Of a stretch of 64,000 nt of DNA, positions 9,324 to 19,203 are shown piece after piece (position 1 is the stretch's first letter; every line of letters starts with the position of its first letter). The translations under genes were made by a program, and so were the position numbers. The DNA is taken from NCBI RefSeq assembly GCF_004959765.1, contig NZ_SJZD01000005.1, positions 1-64,000 of the forward strand, in the 5' to 3' direction. The notes beneath the pieces are model-generated. The model worked only from the letters and a program-made list of their open reading frames with translations. It was not told where the DNA came from and did no database searches. Source of the stretch: Flavobacterium sp. H122 (GTDB lineage Bacteria; Bacteroidota; Bacteroidia; Flavobacteriales; Flavobacteriaceae).

Positions 9324-10805
9324 ATGTCATTATATCAATCTAATCCTATAAAAGTCTATAACACCCTAAGCGGTGAGAAAGAAACATTTATTCCTGTTCA
9401 TGAAGGCAATATTGGAATGTATGTTTGCGGCCCTACAGTTTACAGTCATGTACACTTGGGTAATGTACGTACTTTTATGAGTTTTGATGTAATATACCGT
9501 TACTTACAGCATTTAGGATACAATGTCCGTTACGTAAGAAACATTACAGATGCCGGACATCTAACAGATGATGGTAACGTAGAAAATGATCGTTTTGTAA
9601 AACAATCGCGTTTAGAAAAACTCGAACCTATGGAAGTGGTTCAAAAATATACCGTGTACTTCCATAAAGTTTTGGATTTATTTAATTTTTTACCTCCTAC
9701 TATCGAACCAACGGCAACGGGACATATTGTAGAACAAATCGAATTGACCCAAAAGTTAATTGAAAAAGGTTTGGCTTATGAAAGTCAGGGATCAGTTTAT
9801 TTTGATGTGGAGGAGTACAATAAACGTGGTTTGAATTATGGTGAATTAAGCAATAGAAATATTGATGAGTTATTAGCCAATACCCGTGACCTTGACGGAC
9901 AGAATGAGAAGAAAAATCCGCAGGATTTCGCTTTATGGAAAGCTGCATCACCTGCACACATTATGCGTTGGAATTCACCTTGGGGTGAAGGATTTCCAGG
10001 ATGGCATTTAGAGTGTACAGCCATGAGTACAAAATATCTAGGTGAAAACTTTGATATTCATGGTGGTGGTATGGACTTAAAATTCCCGCACCACGAATGT
10101 GAAATTGCCCAAGGTAAAGCCTGTAACGGAACTTCACCTGTGAAATACTGGATGCACGCCAACATGTTAACCATGAACGGACTGCGAATGAGCAAATCAA
10201 CTGGTAATTTTATTTTACCAATGGAATTAATCACTGGTGAGAATACTTTCTTTGAAAAAGCATTCAGTCCAAGTATTATTCGTTTCTGCTTCCTGCAAGC
10301 ACATTACAGAAGTGAATTAGACATATCCAACGATGCAATGGTTGCCAGTGAGAAAGGATATACGCGTTTAATGGAAGCCATCAAACTTCTGGATAATTTG
10401 CAAACTAAATCACAATCAAGTTTAGACATTAAAGCTTGGGCACAATCCTGCTACGATGCCATGAATGATGATTTTAACACACCTATTGTCATTGCACAGT
10501 TATTTGAAGGTGCCCGTTACATCAATTTAGTAAATGACGGCAAAGAAACATTAACATCAGAAGATATTGCGCTATTAAAGCAAACTTTAAACAGTTTTAT
10601 TTTCGACATTTTAGGAATTGAAAATACACAAACAGCAAGCAATCATTCCGAGAAACTAAATGGTGTAATTCAAATGCTGATTGAAATGCGAAAAGATGCC
10701 CGCGCCAACAAAAACTGGGCAATGTCTGACCAGATCAGAGACCAGCTTTTAGCATTAGGCATTCAATTAAAAGACGGAAAAGAAGGAACATCGTATACCT
10801 ATTAA
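9324..10805 (+). CDS. cysS: Cysteinyl-tRNA synthetase
   Basis: A class I aminoacyl-tRNA synthetase that charges tRNA-Cys, 493 residues. The HIGH signature appears as HVHLGN (about residue 43) and the KMSKS loop as LRMSKSTGN. The zinc ligands that select cysteine are visible in [17 protein letters not shown] and the HHECEIAQ segment. The C-terminal helical and anticodon-binding domain is complete and of normal length. A strong terminator follows at 10811-10838, so it is probably a single transcription unit or the end of one. Confidence 0.97.
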   Translation: MSLYQSNPIKVYNTLSGEKETFIPVHEGNIGMYVCGPTVYSHVHLGNVRTFMSFDVIYRYLQHLGYNVRYVRNITDAGHLTDDGNVENDRFVKQSRLEKLEPMEVVQKYTVYFHKVLDLFNFLPPTIEPTATGHIVEQIELTQKLIEKGLAYESQGSVYFDVEEYNKRGLNYGELSNRNIDELLANTRDLDGQNEKKNPQDFALWKAASPAHIMRWNSPWGEGFPGWHLECTAMSTKYLGENFDIHGGGMDLKFPHHECEIAQGKACNGTSPVKYWMHANMLTMNGLRMSKSTGNFILPMELITGENTFFEKAFSPSIIRFCFLQAHYRSELDISNDAMVASEKGYTRLMEAIKLLDNLQTKSQSSLDIKAWAQSCYDAMNDDFNTPIVIAQLFEGARYINLVNDGKETLTSEDIALLKQTLNSFIFDILGIENTQTASNHSEKLNGVIQMLIEMRKDARANKNWAMSDQIRDQLLALGIQLKDGKEGTSYTY

Positions 10806-10810
10806 CACAT

Positions 10811-10838
10811 AAAACTCTCTCTAATGAGAGTTTTTTTT
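10811..10838 (+). terminator. Rho-independent terminator after cysS
   Basis: A 9-bp stem (10811-10819 with 10826-10834) is followed by a T8 tract, six bases after the cysS stop codon. It partly overlaps the leader of yidD, which starts at 10844. Confidence 0.8.
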
Positions 10839-10843
10839 ATTTT

Positions 10844-11071
10844 ATGAACATCAAAAAAATCGCTATACTACCCCTGATATTCTTAGTTCGGATATATCAG
10901 TACATAATTTCACCGTTAATGCCTGCTGCCTGCCGCTACCAGCCTACATGTTCCCATTATATGGTGGAAGCATTGCAGAAACATGGTCCTCTAAAAGGAT
11001 TTTATTTGGGAATTAAACGTATTCTAAGCTGTCATCCCTGGGGAGGCAGTGGTTATGACCCTGTTCCTTAG
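10844..11071 (+). CDS. yidD: Membrane protein insertion efficiency factor YidD
   Basis: 75 residues, the normal size for YidD, a small membrane-associated protein that assists YidC-dependent insertion. The family signature [19 protein letters not shown] is present with its two cysteines, followed by [20 protein letters not shown], including the third conserved cysteine. The N-terminus forms an amphipathic or membrane helix. It starts only six bases past the cysS terminator, so its own promoter must lie within or upstream of that hairpin, or it depends on read-through. Confidence 0.95.
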   Translation: MNIKKIAILPLIFLVRIYQYIISPLMPAACRYQPTCSHYMVEALQKHGPLKGFYLGIKRILSCHPWGGSGYDPVP

Positions 11072-11079
11072 TTATATTA

Positions 11080-11195
11080 GATTTTAGAATTTAGGTTTTG
11101 ACATTTGTCATTTGGAACTTATCATTTATCATTTAAAATTTGCTATTTGTCATTTTGCCATTTGGAATTTCATATTTATAATCCTACTTTTGATT
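11080..11195 (+). repeat. Degenerate CATTTGNCATTT low-complexity repeats
   Basis: Between yidD and lgt the sequence repeats imperfect units such as CATTTGTCATTTGG, ATCATTTATCATTT and CCATTTGGAATTTC. It does not code and looks like slippage-derived low-complexity spacer. Confidence 0.5.
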
Positions 11196-11213
11196 GACTT
11201 GAAAAAATAACAC

Positions 11214-12134
11214 ATGAACCAATTACTTTATATTGTCTGGAATCCTTCCGATGGGATTCAAATTGGAAATTTTACTGTTCGTTTTTACAGCTTAATGTTT
11301 GTAATTGCTTTTTCTTTAGGTTTTTATTTGATGAAAAAGATTTTCATTCGTGAAAACGAACCTATTGAAAAATTAGATTCACTTTTTATATGGATGGTGA
11401 TTTCAGTATTACTTGGAGCCCGTTTAGGTCACGTTTTCTTTTATGATTGGGATTATTACAAAGATCATTGGGAAGAAATTTTATTACCTGTACGTTTCAG
11501 TCCTGAATTTGAATTTACCGGATTTCAAGGTCTGGCAAGTCACGGAGCGGCTATCTCTGTAATACTTTTTATGTATTTCTATTCAAAGAAAATCATCAAG
11601 AAACACATATTATGGGTCCTTGACAGAGTTGTGATACCCGTTGCCAGTGGTGCTATTTTTGTACGTTTAGGAAACTTCTTCAATTCTGAGATTGTAGGAG
11701 ACAAAACCACATCACCATTTGGGATTAAATTTGTACAGGATGCAATTTCAAAAAATGATGCTTCAGAGTTAACTGGAATTGCCAACTACAGAGAAGCCTA
11801 CAAAGCACTGACTGCCGACCCTAAGTTTGCAACTGTCATTGAAGGTATATCTCCAAAGCATCCTTCACAACTATATGAAGCTTTTGGCTATGTTTTTGTC
11901 TTTGCTTTATTATTCTTTATGTACTGGAAAACAGACGCAAGAAATAAAAGAGGATTGTTGTTCGGAACTTTCCTGGTAACATTGTTTACTGTCAGAATGA
12001 TTGTAGAATCAATCAAAGAAAGTCAGGGAGGTTTTGAAAGTGCACTAGGAATAATGTCTACCGGTCAATGGTTAAGCATACCGTTTATTGCAGCAGGATT
12101 GTACTTAATGGTAACAGCAAAGAAAATTACTTAA
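11214..12134 (+). CDS. lgt: Prolipoprotein diacylglyceryl transferase
   Basis: Inner-membrane enzyme that attaches diacylglycerol to the lipobox cysteine of prelipoproteins, the first step of lipoprotein maturation. Its clients in this window include several predicted lipoproteins. The 306-residue sequence has about seven hydrophobic segments, the GARLGHVFFYDW motif, LASHGAAISV with the essential His-Gly, and the RLGNFFNSEIVG signature. An insert of about 45 residues after the signature is common in Bacteroidota enzymes. A bidirectional terminator separates it from the convergent SOD gene. Confidence 0.96.
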   Translation: MNQLLYIVWNPSDGIQIGNFTVRFYSLMFVIAFSLGFYLMKKIFIRENEPIEKLDSLFIWMVISVLLGARLGHVFFYDWDYYKDHWEEILLPVRFSPEFEFTGFQGLASHGAAISVILFMYFYSKKIIKKHILWVLDRVVIPVASGAIFVRLGNFFNSEIVGDKTTSPFGIKFVQDAISKNDASELTGIANYREAYKALTADPKFATVIEGISPKHPSQLYEAFGYVFVFALLFFMYWKTDARNKRGLLFGTFLVTLFTVRMIVESIKESQGGFESALGIMSTGQWLSIPFIAAGLYLMVTAKKIT

Positions 12135-12160
12135 TAAACGGAAAGATATTTATAAAAATA

Positions 12161-12195
12161 AAAAAGCCCTGAAATTTAAAAATCAGGGCTTTTTT
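12161..12195. terminator. Bidirectional terminator between lgt and SOD gene
   Basis: A perfect 12-bp stem (AAAAAGCCCTGA, 12161-12172, with 12183-12194) has A and T runs on both sides, so it can stop transcription of both convergent genes. Confidence 0.88.
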
Positions 12196-12197
12196 AT

Positions 12198-13082
12198 TTA
12201 ATTAAACTCATCCTTTTCTTTATCTTCTTCGGGTGCGGGTTTTTCAGCCGGAGCCGGAATAGTTTCTATTGACTGTGTTGTCACTGCAGATGCCGGAGCA
12301 GCAACCGGAGCACTCAGTTTTGAAAAAGCGCCGTAACGCCCTTCTATTTTATCCCAGTTTACCACACTGAAAAAAGTATTGGCATATTCTCTTTTCTTGC
12401 TTTGGAACTTCAGATAATAAGCGTGTTCCCACATATCCAGACATAACAAAGGAATTCCTGTAATTCCAAGTCCTTTCATTTGCGGACTGTCATTATTTGG
12501 TGCAGTTATAATTCTTAAGCGGCCGTATTTATCAGAAAGAAGCCAAATCCAGCCGGAACCATTCAATTTAACAGAAACGTCTGCAAATTGACGGATAAAC
12601 TCATCATAAGAACCAAAATCCCTTTCAATAGCTTCCAGTAAATCTCCTTCGGGTTGTCCACCGGTTTTAGGTGCTATTGATTCAAAATAAAAATTATGAT
12701 TATATACCGCACCAGCATAATTACGGATATCTGTATCAGAGAAATTCAAATTACGGAGAATCGTCTCCAGATCCATAACTTCATATTTAGTTCCTACAAC
12801 CGCTTTATTAAGTGCATTAACATTAGGCAATAAATGCTTTGAATAATGCAGTTCCATTGTTGCAGCGTCTATATTTGGTTCCAGTGCTTTGTAATCAAAC
12901 GGCAAAACGTATAATTCAAAAGCACCTTCAACAGCTTTCAAATCAGACGGCTTCCCTCCTTTTTGTTCAATAGCAACAATAGGTGTTGCAGGAACATCTA
13001 CAACCTCCACCAGAGTGTCTTTTTTACAAGATACCAAAGCAGATAGTATTATAGAAGAATATAATAATTGCTTTTTATTCAT
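12198..13082 (-). CDS. Lipoprotein superoxide dismutase (Fe/Mn family)
   Basis: Residues 1-19 form a lipoprotein signal with lipobox ALVSC. The Fe/Mn SOD domain (about residues 58-245) has all four metal ligands: His in MELHYSKH, His in YNHNFYF, and Asp and His in LDMWEHAYYL. It should dismutate superoxide outside the cytoplasm, anchored by lipid. After the domain there is a Pro/Ala/Glu-rich tail of about 45 residues. The start overlaps the end of the ACBP gene by eight bases, placing it last in the rsfS-ftsH-cdsA-psd group. Iron or manganese preference is not resolved. Confidence 0.92.
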   Translation of the reverse strand: MNKKQLLYSSIILSALVSCKKDTLVEVVDVPATPIVAIEQKGGKPSDLKAVEGAFELYVLPFDYKALEPNIDAATMELHYSKHLLPNVNALNKAVVGTKYEVMDLETILRNLNFSDTDIRNYAGAVYNHNFYFESIAPKTGGQPEGDLLEAIERDFGSYDEFIRQFADVSVKLNGSGWIWLLSDKYGRLRIITAPNNDSPQMKGLGITGIPLLCLDMWEHAYYLKFQSKKREYANTFFSVVNWDKIEGRYGAFSKLSAPVAAPASAVTTQSIETIPAPAEKPAPEEDKEKDEFN

Positions 13083-13353
13083 TGCTCTTTGAAATAATTT
13101 CGTTAACTAAATCTATATAATGACGCTTTGAGTCTTCTTCAGAAAGATGGCTTACCTGCATCCAGGCATTTAATTTAAAAGCATCTCTGACATCCAGACT
13201 GGAATAATTCATACTTCTAAGGGAGCCAAAGTTTGCCTGCTTGTAATAGGCATACAAACGAAGCATGACATCCTGTGGTAAAGAATCCTGCTCCATGTTT
13301 GAAACTTTTTCAAAAGCTTCATTAAAAAGTGTATCTAAATCTTTCTCAGTCAT
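13075..13353 (-). CDS. Acyl-CoA-binding protein
   Basis: 92 residues, the usual size for a single ACBP domain. LDTLFNEAFEKVSNM, the ligand-contacting MLRLYAYYKQANFG and the conserved FKLNAWMQ followed by a final helix IDLVNEI all match the four-helix family. It should bind long-chain acyl-CoA in the cytosol. Its place directly after cdsA and psd, both phospholipid enzymes, fits a role in supplying acyl chains for membrane lipid synthesis. It overlaps the SOD gene by eight bases and is four bases from psd. Confidence 0.9.
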   Translation of the reverse strand: MTEKDLDTLFNEAFEKVSNMEQDSLPQDVMLRLYAYYKQANFGSLRSMNYSSLDVRDAFKLNAWMQVSHLSEEDSKRHYIDLVNEIISKSNE

Positions 13354-13357
13354 ACAA

Positions 13358-14017
13358 CTAAGCTTGAGCTATAACAGTATGGTTTCCTACAGCTTTATCC
13401 TGTAATTTCACATTTACTTTTGTTCCTAAAGGCAGATACAAATCCACTCTTGAACCAAATTTAATAAAACCGGCATCAGCTCCCTGAACGGCTACATCAC
13501 CTTCTTTAGCATAATTTACTATACGCTTTGCCAAAGCCCCTGCAATTTGACGGTACATAATTTCACCGAAAACAGAATTTTCAATTACAACTGAAGTTCT
13601 TTCATTTTCCGTACTCGCTTTAGGATGCCATGCCACAAGATATTTACCAGGATGGTATTTACTGTATTTTACCTTTCCGGAAACCGCATAACGCGTAACA
13701 TGAACGTTTATAGGTGACATGAATATAGAAACCATTAAACGGTTGTCTTTAAAATATTCTTCTTCAAAAACTTCTTCAATTACTACAACTTTTCCATCAA
13801 CCGGCGCCACGATTGTATGTTCATTAGGAATAATCGAACGGTTTGGATTTCTAAAAAACTGAAGAATCATTACATAAAAAAACAATGCAATCAATTGTAC
13901 AGCTACTCTTAACCAAACAATTTCTACGATAAACTTATCTGATAAAAGCAAAATTGCTACTAAAAGCAGTGATGCTACGGCAATAATTTTAAATCCTTCT
14001 TTATGAAACATATTCAA
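13358..14017 (-). CDS. psd: Phosphatidylserine decarboxylase family protein
   Basis: Makes phosphatidylethanolamine from phosphatidylserine at the inner membrane. The 219-residue form is the short Bacteroidota type. Two hydrophobic segments cover about residues 10-55. The sequence then shows VAPVDGKVV, INVHVTRY, YHPGKYLVAWHPKAS with the active-site His region, and FGSRVDLYLP, where cleavage at Gly-Ser creates the pyruvoyl cofactor. Its start overlaps cdsA by 17 bases, so the two are coupled. The ATG two codons downstream (MFHKEG) could also serve as start. Confidence 0.94.
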   Translation of the reverse strand: MNMFHKEGFKIIAVASLLLVAILLLSDKFIVEIVWLRVAVQLIALFFYVMILQFFRNPNRSIIPNEHTIVAPVDGKVVVIEEVFEEEYFKDNRLMVSIFMSPINVHVTRYAVSGKVKYSKYHPGKYLVAWHPKASTENERTSVVIENSVFGEIMYRQIAGALAKRIVNYAKEGDVAVQGADAGFIKFGSRVDLYLPLGTKVNVKLQDKAVGNHTVIAQA

Positions 14018-14816
14018 TAATTTTTAAAAATAAATATACAAATGGAGCTACAAATATAATACTATCCAAACGATCCAGAATTCCCCCATGTCCCGGCATA
14101 ATAGAACCGCTGTCCTTGACTCCGGCAATTCGTTTGAATTTGGATTCAACCAAATCTCCCACAGTTCCAAAAACGCTTACTGCAACAGCAATTACAATCC
14201 ACTGCCAAAATGGTAATAAAGTTACGTAATATTGGCTGATTATAAAACCTGCAATTACAGCAAATAACATTCCTCCTAAAAATCCCTCGACTGTTTTTTT
14301 AGGTGATATTCTTTCAAAAAGCTTAGTTGTGCCAAAATTTTTACCTACCAAATAAGCAAAAGTATCATTAGTCCAGATCAAAATAAAAACACCAATGACA
14401 ATATGCGGAAAATGCGACACAACAGTTCCTGAACTTATATATGCTAATTTCGCTATAACAATAAAAGGTATAATAATATAACCGATTAATAATCCCCAGT
14501 TTGAAAACACTACTGGCTTGGACTGTATTTCAAACAGCCATTTAGCTAAAAGCAGTAAAGTAAATATAGAGATAGAAACTAAAATCCAATTACTGAATTC
14601 TGATTTACTGAAATAAGTAAAATTTACGAAAAACAATACCGACAGAATCAGCGCCTGAATTTTATTGAGTTTTACCAGATTGGAAAACTCATTGACCGTT
14701 TGAAGTAAAAACAAACCGAAAAGCAATAAAAACGACTCTCTCGAATATAAAGTAGCCGTCACTAACAGGACAACATAAACCGCTCCTGATAATGCGCGTA
14801 TAAGAGTTTCGTTCAT
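14001..14816 (-). CDS. cdsA: Phosphatidate cytidylyltransferase
   Basis: Forms CDP-diacylglycerol from phosphatidic acid and CTP, feeding all phospholipid head-group pathways. It is a multi-spanning inner-membrane protein of 271 residues with about eight hydrophobic segments. The family signature near the C-terminus reads KDSGSIMPGHGGILDRLDS. An upstream NDTFAYLVGKNFG segment and RISPKKTVEGFLGG also match. It precedes psd with overlapping ends, a logical pairing of consecutive lipid steps. Confidence 0.95.
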   Translation of the reverse strand: MNETLIRALSGAVYVVLLVTATLYSRESFLLLFGLFLLQTVNEFSNLVKLNKIQALILSVLFFVNFTYFSKSEFSNWILVSISIFTLLLLAKWLFEIQSKPVVFSNWGLLIGYIIIPFIVIAKLAYISSGTVVSHFPHIVIGVFILIWTNDTFAYLVGKNFGTTKLFERISPKKTVEGFLGGMLFAVIAGFIISQYYVTLLPFWQWIVIAVAVSVFGTVGDLVESKFKRIAGVKDSGSIMPGHGGILDRLDSIIFVAPFVYLFLKIIEYVS

Positions 14817-14817
14817 T

Positions 14818-15423
14818 TTATAAATCTTCTAAAAGGAGTAAATAAAGGTTTTTGGGTGAACTGCCATAATGCAGAAAATCTTCTTCTTTTGCCTTTTCAA
14901 AATACTTAATGGTAGTAATATTTGTTGGGTAATCAGTAGTATAGCGTTTTTTAATTTCTCTAAGACCATCGCTTTTACCAAGAACAATCTGACTTGTAGC
15001 CGCTACTACCACAATATTGTCCGGAAGTTCATTAGCTTTTTTCTGCTTGATTTGATTTGAAGAAAACATAATCGAACCATCCTCAGCCACTAAGCTTTCA
15101 CAGCTGGCTAATAAAAATTTAGGATTCGAAACACCAGTATGTTTGATATTATTTGAATCCAACATATTAAACAAACGTGTTTCGAGACACATCGCTTCAG
15201 ATTCAAACCAATCGTTTTCTTCCAATATATTTTCGAACTGCTCGTTTAGTTCCGCTATATTTTCGCAGTATAAGAATTTACCACCATTTTTTTTAAAATT
15301 GTGAGTAAACTGCTCATCTACAGGTAAATTTACAGATGAATCTTGGAATGGATTATAATCATTTTCATTTGCCTCATTTGAAGCATCATTACCTGATCCA
15401 AATATTTTTCTAAAAATGCTCAT
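14818..15423 (-). CDS. LUD domain protein (LutC/YkgG-like)
   Basis: 201 residues. The LUD domain occupies roughly residues 60-201, with VSNPKFLLASCESLVAEDGSIMF-like segments and the end ILVAATS-type strand (here VVVAATSQIVLG). LUD proteins include LutC of lactate utilisation, but this copy lacks lutA and lutB neighbours and sits in a lipid/protease operon between ftsH and cdsA. Its actual role is therefore unknown. It ends one base before the cdsA start codon region and has no signal peptide. Confidence 0.8.
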   Translation of the reverse strand: MSIFRKIFGSGNDASNEANENDYNPFQDSSVNLPVDEQFTHNFKKNGGKFLYCENIAELNEQFENILEENDWFESEAMCLETRLFNMLDSNNIKHTGVSNPKFLLASCESLVAEDGSIMFSSNQIKQKKANELPDNIVVVAATSQIVLGKSDGLREIKKRYTTDYPTNITTIKYFEKAKEEDFLHYGSSPKNLYLLLLEDL

Positions 15424-15463
15424 ATATTACTTGCAAATAGAGGTAGTTTGCAATATCAAAGAT

Positions 15464-15507
15464 AAAAAAAACTCAACCGAATTTTAACATTTGGCTGAGT
15501 TTTTTAC
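15464..15507 (-). terminator. Probable terminator after ftsH
   Basis: AAAAAACTCA-a-CC pairs with GG-c-TGAGTTTTTT (about 15465-15477 with 15491-15505) with one mismatch. It lies 20 bases downstream of the ftsH stop codon on the minus strand and may act as a partial stop before the LUD-cdsA genes. Confidence 0.6.
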
Positions 15508-15526
15508 AAATTTTATTAACTAAGTT

Positions 15527-17452
15527 TTAAACAATTTCCTCGTGCAAAGGCTTATCAAAAGGACGTTTACCAAAAATCGTCTCTAAATCATCCTTGAAAA
15601 TAACTTCTTTTTCAATAAGAATATTAGCCAATTGTTCCAACTTTTCTTTATTTTCCTGAAGTATCTTAATTGCTCTTTGATACTGCTGCTCTATAATTTG
15701 AGAGATTTCTTTATCAATAACCAAAGCCGTTTCTTCTGAATAAGGCTTAGAGAAATTATAATCTGTTTGTCCAGAAGAATCATAATACGTAACATTTCCT
15801 AGCTTTTCATTCAAACCATAAATAGTTACCATAGCACGTGCCTGTTTGGTTACTTTTTCCAAATCGCTTAAAGCTCCTGTCGAAATATTATCAAACACTA
15901 CTTTTTCCGCAGCACGGCCACCCATTGTAGCACACATTTCATCAAGCATTTGATTAGGGCGTACAATTTGTCTTTCTTCAGGTAAGTACCAAGCTGCCCC
16001 TAGACTTTGCCCACGGGGTACAATAGTAACTTTAACCAAAGGCGCTGCATGTTCCAGCATCCAGCTAACAGTTGCATGTCCAGCTTCATGAATTGCAATT
16101 GCTCTTTTTTCTTCTGTAGAAATAATTTTATTTTTCTTTTCTAAACCACCCACAATTCTGTCAACTGCATCCAGAAAATCCTGTTTATCCACCGCAGTTT
16201 TGTTATTACGGGCCGCAATTAAAGCTGCTTCATTACAAACGTTAGCAATATCAGCACCAGAAAAACCTGGAGTTTGTTTTGCAAGAAAATCAGTATCAAG
16301 ACCTTCCACTTTTTTAAGCGGTTTCAAATGCACTTCAAAAATTTCCTTACGCTCACGGATATCCGGTAAATCAACATAGATCTGTCGGTCAAAACGTCCT
16401 GCACGCATCAAGGCTTTATCCAATACATCTGCACGGTTAGTCGCTGCTAAAACAATTACACTTGTGTCAGTACCAAAACCGTCCATTTCTGTCAAAAGCT
16501 GATTCAATGTATTTTCACGTTCGTCATTAGATCCAGAAAAATTACTTTTCCCTCTAGCACGACCTACAGCATCAATTTCATCAATAAAAATGATTGCCGG
16601 TGATTTTTCTTTAGCCTGCTTAAACAAATCTCTAACACGTGAAGCTCCAACTCCTACAAACATTTCCACAAAGTCAGAACCTGACAATGAGAAGAAAGGT
16701 ACTTTTGCCTCACCTGCCACAGCTTTTGCCAATAATGTCTTACCAGTTCCCGGAGGACCTACCAGCAAAGCGCCTTTAGGAATTTTACCTCCCAAATCAG
16801 TATACTTTTGCGGGTTTTTTAAAAATTCAACTATTTCCTGAATCTCTTCTTTTGCCCCTTCAAGACCGGCAACATCTTTGAATGTTACTTTTACATCTGT
16901 TTTTTCGTCAAATAATTTAGCACGCGAACGCCCTATATTAAAAATCTGACCGCCGCCGCCGCCGGCACTGCCACCTGACATACGACGCATCATAAAAATC
17001 CAGAAACCTAACAATACTATAATTGGCAGTAAATTCACCAATAATTCAGTCCAGCCACCTGATGTTTTATACTCATAAGCGGTTATCTTCTTAGCCGTCT
17101 TAGCTTCTTTCAAATCTTTAGAAAAATTTTCATCTCCGCTGCTGATTTGGAAAGTATAATGCGGACCAAGATTTTTATTGCCTAATAAATCTTCTTTAGG
17201 AAGTTTTTTATGAGTATCTTTTGCTAACGATTTTTCTTTTAAGTAAACTGTTACAAATTTATCATTATCGACTTCTACTTTATCAACATCACCGGCATCC
17301 AAAAATTCATAGAATTTTGACAATGAAGTTTTTTGCGGTTCAACCCATTTAGACTGACCGGATAAGTACATCCCTAAAAAAATGGCTCCGATTAAACCAT
17401 AGATCCACCAAGGATTGAACTTAAAGTTATTTTGTTTAGTTTCTTTTGACAT
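15527..17452 (-). CDS. ftsH: ATP-dependent zinc metalloprotease FtsH
   Basis: A membrane-anchored AAA+ protease that degrades damaged or short-lived membrane and cytosolic proteins as a hexamer. In 641 residues there are two membrane segments (about 15-30 and 137-155), a Gly-rich linker, the Walker A GPPGTGKT (232-239), Walker [12 protein letters not shown], the arginine-finger segment MRAGRFDRQ, and the zinc site HEAGH (455-459) with a distal Asp in GALSDLEK. Length and domain order are normal. It starts 12 bases after rsfS and is co-transcribed with it. Confidence 0.98.
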   Translation of the reverse strand: MSKETKQNNFKFNPWWIYGLIGAIFLGMYLSGQSKWVEPQKTSLSKFYEFLDAGDVDKVEVDNDKFVTVYLKEKSLAKDTHKKLPKEDLLGNKNLGPHYTFQISSGDENFSKDLKEAKTAKKITAYEYKTSGGWTELLVNLLPIIVLLGFWIFMMRRMSGGSAGGGGGQIFNIGRSRAKLFDEKTDVKVTFKDVAGLEGAKEEIQEIVEFLKNPQKYTDLGGKIPKGALLVGPPGTGKTLLAKAVAGEAKVPFFSLSGSDFVEMFVGVGASRVRDLFKQAKEKSPAIIFIDEIDAVGRARGKSNFSGSNDERENTLNQLLTEMDGFGTDTSVIVLAATNRADVLDKALMRAGRFDRQIYVDLPDIRERKEIFEVHLKPLKKVEGLDTDFLAKQTPGFSGADIANVCNEAALIAARNNKTAVDKQDFLDAVDRIVGGLEKKNKIISTEEKRAIAIHEAGHATVSWMLEHAAPLVKVTIVPRGQSLGAAWYLPEERQIVRPNQMLDEMCATMGGRAAEKVVFDNISTGALSDLEKVTKQARAMVTIYGLNEKLGNVTYYDSSGQTDYNFSKPYSEETALVIDKEISQIIEQQYQRAIKILQENKEKLEQLANILIEKEVIFKDDLETIFGKRPFDKPLHEEIV

Positions 17453-17464
17453 AGATATCTCTAA

Positions 17465-17836
17465 TTAATATTTGTTTTCAATAGATGTGATTTTTGCATC
17501 ACCCCAAAGACTTTCTATGTTGTAGTATTCACGGATGTGTTTTTGAAAAACATGCACCACTATATGCACATAATCCATTAAAACCCATTCGCCGTTTTCT
17601 GTTCCTTCAACATGCCAAGGTTTTTCTTTGAGTTCCTTTGAAACTGCTTTCTGAACTGAACTGACAATAGCATTCACCTGCGTATTTGAGGTACCATTGC
17701 AAATTACAAAATAATCACATACTGTATTTTCAAGTTCTCTAAGGTCTAAAATATCTATATCGTTACCTTTTACATCTTCAATTCCTTTGATGATATTTGC
17801 TAATAAAATATCGTTCCCTGCTTCTTTTTTCGCCAT
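17465..17836 (-). CDS. rsfS: Ribosome silencing factor RsfS
   Basis: Binds ribosomal protein L14 and blocks subunit joining when nutrients are scarce. The 123-residue protein shows the family core CDYFVICNGTSNTQVNAI, the KPWHVEG segment and WVLMDYVHIVVHVFQKHIREYY. It is the first gene of the minus-strand run rsfS-ftsH-LUD-cdsA-psd-ACBP-SOD, with a TAACTTTG promoter box about 27 bases upstream of its start codon. It is divergent from birA. Confidence 0.95.
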   Translation of the reverse strand: MAKKEAGNDILLANIIKGIEDVKGNDIDILDLRELENTVCDYFVICNGTSNTQVNAIVSSVQKAVSKELKEKPWHVEGTENGEWVLMDYVHIVVHVFQKHIREYYNIESLWGDAKITSIENKY

Positions 17837-17862
17837 TTATTTCTCTAAAAAATTATTTTTCG

Positions 17863-17870
17863 CAAAGTTA
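17863..17870 (-). promoter_or_regulatory. Putative -7 promoter element of the rsfS-ftsH operon
   Basis: On the minus strand, TAACTTTG fits the TAnnTTTG consensus. Transcription starting near 17857 would give a leader of about 20 bases before the rsfS ATG at 17836. No clear -33 TTG at the usual distance. Confidence 0.5.
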
Positions 17871-17937
17871 TTGTTTTTTGTCTTTATTTTGAAAGGTAAA
17901 AATACGATACTTGCGATATAGTTTCAAATTCTGACCA

Positions 17938-18669
17938 ATGAATTTCATCAAACTCAATGCCATAGATTCAACCAATGATTTTTTAAAAGCACTTGCATCC
18001 AGTCAAAAGGTTGAAAATTTTACTGTTGTGACCGCAAAAAGCCAATGGAAAGGGAAGGGTCAAATGGGGTCAGAATGGCAAACAGAAGACAATAAAAACC
18101 TAATTACCAGCATATTAATAAAAAAAACAATTTCTAATACTGAAAGTATTTTTGTATTAAATATTGCTATAGCAATTTCTATAATTGAAGCGTTAAAAAC
18201 TTTTAAAATTCCTGATTTAAGCATAAAATGGCCAAACGACATAATGTCAGGAAACAAGAAAATTGCTGGCATACTAATAGAAAACAACATCAAAGAAAGT
18301 GGGAAAATTCAATCGATTGTTGGTATAGGACTGAATGTCAATCAATTGAATTTTGAAAATTTACCAAAGGCATCGTCTTTAAAAGCAATCACAGGAGTTG
18401 AATATGACACTGAAGAAATACTGTTTAAAATTATTGATGCCATAAAATTAAATGTTGCCAGTATAAAATCGGAAAATGCCGGGATATTGTGGAAGAAATA
18501 CCACGATTTTCTATTCAAAATAGGTAAACCGGTAGTTTTTGAAAATTCGAAAAATGAAAAATTTATGGGAATTATTCAAAAAGTAAACACCAATGGCTTA
18601 TTAGATGTCATGCTTGAAGATGACAGCATCCATTCTTATGGCATAAAAGAAATAAGCATGATTTACTAG
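17938..18669 (+). CDS. birA: Biotin--[acetyl-CoA-carboxylase] ligase
   Basis: Attaches biotin to biotin-dependent carboxylases through biotinyl-AMP. The 243-residue protein has only the catalytic and C-terminal domains. It lacks the N-terminal helix-turn-helix found in repressor-type BirA, so it is a group I ligase without a DNA-binding role. Motifs are DSTNDFLK, the adenylate-binding loop GKGQMGSEWQ, LSIKWPNDIM, KIAGILIENN and GIGLNVNQ. It is divergent from rsfS across a 101-base spacer. Confidence 0.93.
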   Translation: MNFIKLNAIDSTNDFLKALASSQKVENFTVVTAKSQWKGKGQMGSEWQTEDNKNLITSILIKKTISNTESIFVLNIAIAISIIEALKTFKIPDLSIKWPNDIMSGNKKIAGILIENNIKESGKIQSIVGIGLNVNQLNFENLPKASSLKAITGVEYDTEEILFKIIDAIKLNVASIKSENAGILWKKYHDFLFKIGKPVVFENSKNEKFMGIIQKVNTNGLLDVMLEDDSIHSYGIKEISMIY

Positions 18670-18770
18670 GAGTATTCAATACAGAACTGACAGTAATCAA
18701 AAATATACAAATAAAAAGTGTTCAGTACTCATATAATGAACACTGAACACTAAATATAAAACTTTGAATA

Positions 18771-19163
18771 TTATAATTTATTCATGTTCTGAGCTAAAGT
18801 TTCAATGAATTTAGATATTGGCCCTTTAATCATCATTGCCATCATAGCGTTAAACTCACCATCAAAAAACAATTGAATGTCTGTAGACTCAGCAGCAGTT
18901 TCGTTGATGTCTGCCGTTAATGTAAATGGCAGTTTACTTGAGGCAGCACCTAAGACAATTTTAGTATTTGGCGTAGCATCTTTTTTAACCAATTTGATCT
19001 CCGGCATTCCTTTCAAACCAAATTCGAAACAATTTTCATCAATTACTTCAAATTTCGCAATATTTTCAGGCATAAGCTTTTCAAAGTTTTTAACCTGAGA
19101 CAATTCAGTAAAAATATATGCAGCTGATTTAGCAACTGTAACTTTTGGACTTTCTAAATTCAT
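18771..19163 (-). CDS. SRPBCC family protein
   Basis: 130 residues with the START-like pattern: an N-terminal strand ESPKVTVAKSAAYIFTELS, the ENFEKLMP-like turn (NFEKLMPENIAKF) and a long C-terminal helix MMIKGPISKFIETLAQNMNKL. No signal peptide. It should bind a small hydrophobic ligand, identity unknown. It lies 40 bases downstream of pyrE on the same strand, so it is probably the second gene of that transcript. Confidence 0.8.
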   Translation of the reverse strand: MNLESPKVTVAKSAAYIFTELSQVKNFEKLMPENIAKFEVIDENCFEFGLKGMPEIKLVKKDATPNTKIVLGAASSKLPFTLTADINETAAESTDIQLFFDGEFNAMMAMMIKGPISKFIETLAQNMNKL

Positions 19164-19203
19164 TTTAAACTATTTTAAATTTAAGTTTTTTACACTTCAA
19201 ATA

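Noticed and set aside
11080..11195. CATTT repeats as a CRISPR-like array
   Set aside because: The units are short, imperfect and lack unique spacers; no cas genes are present.
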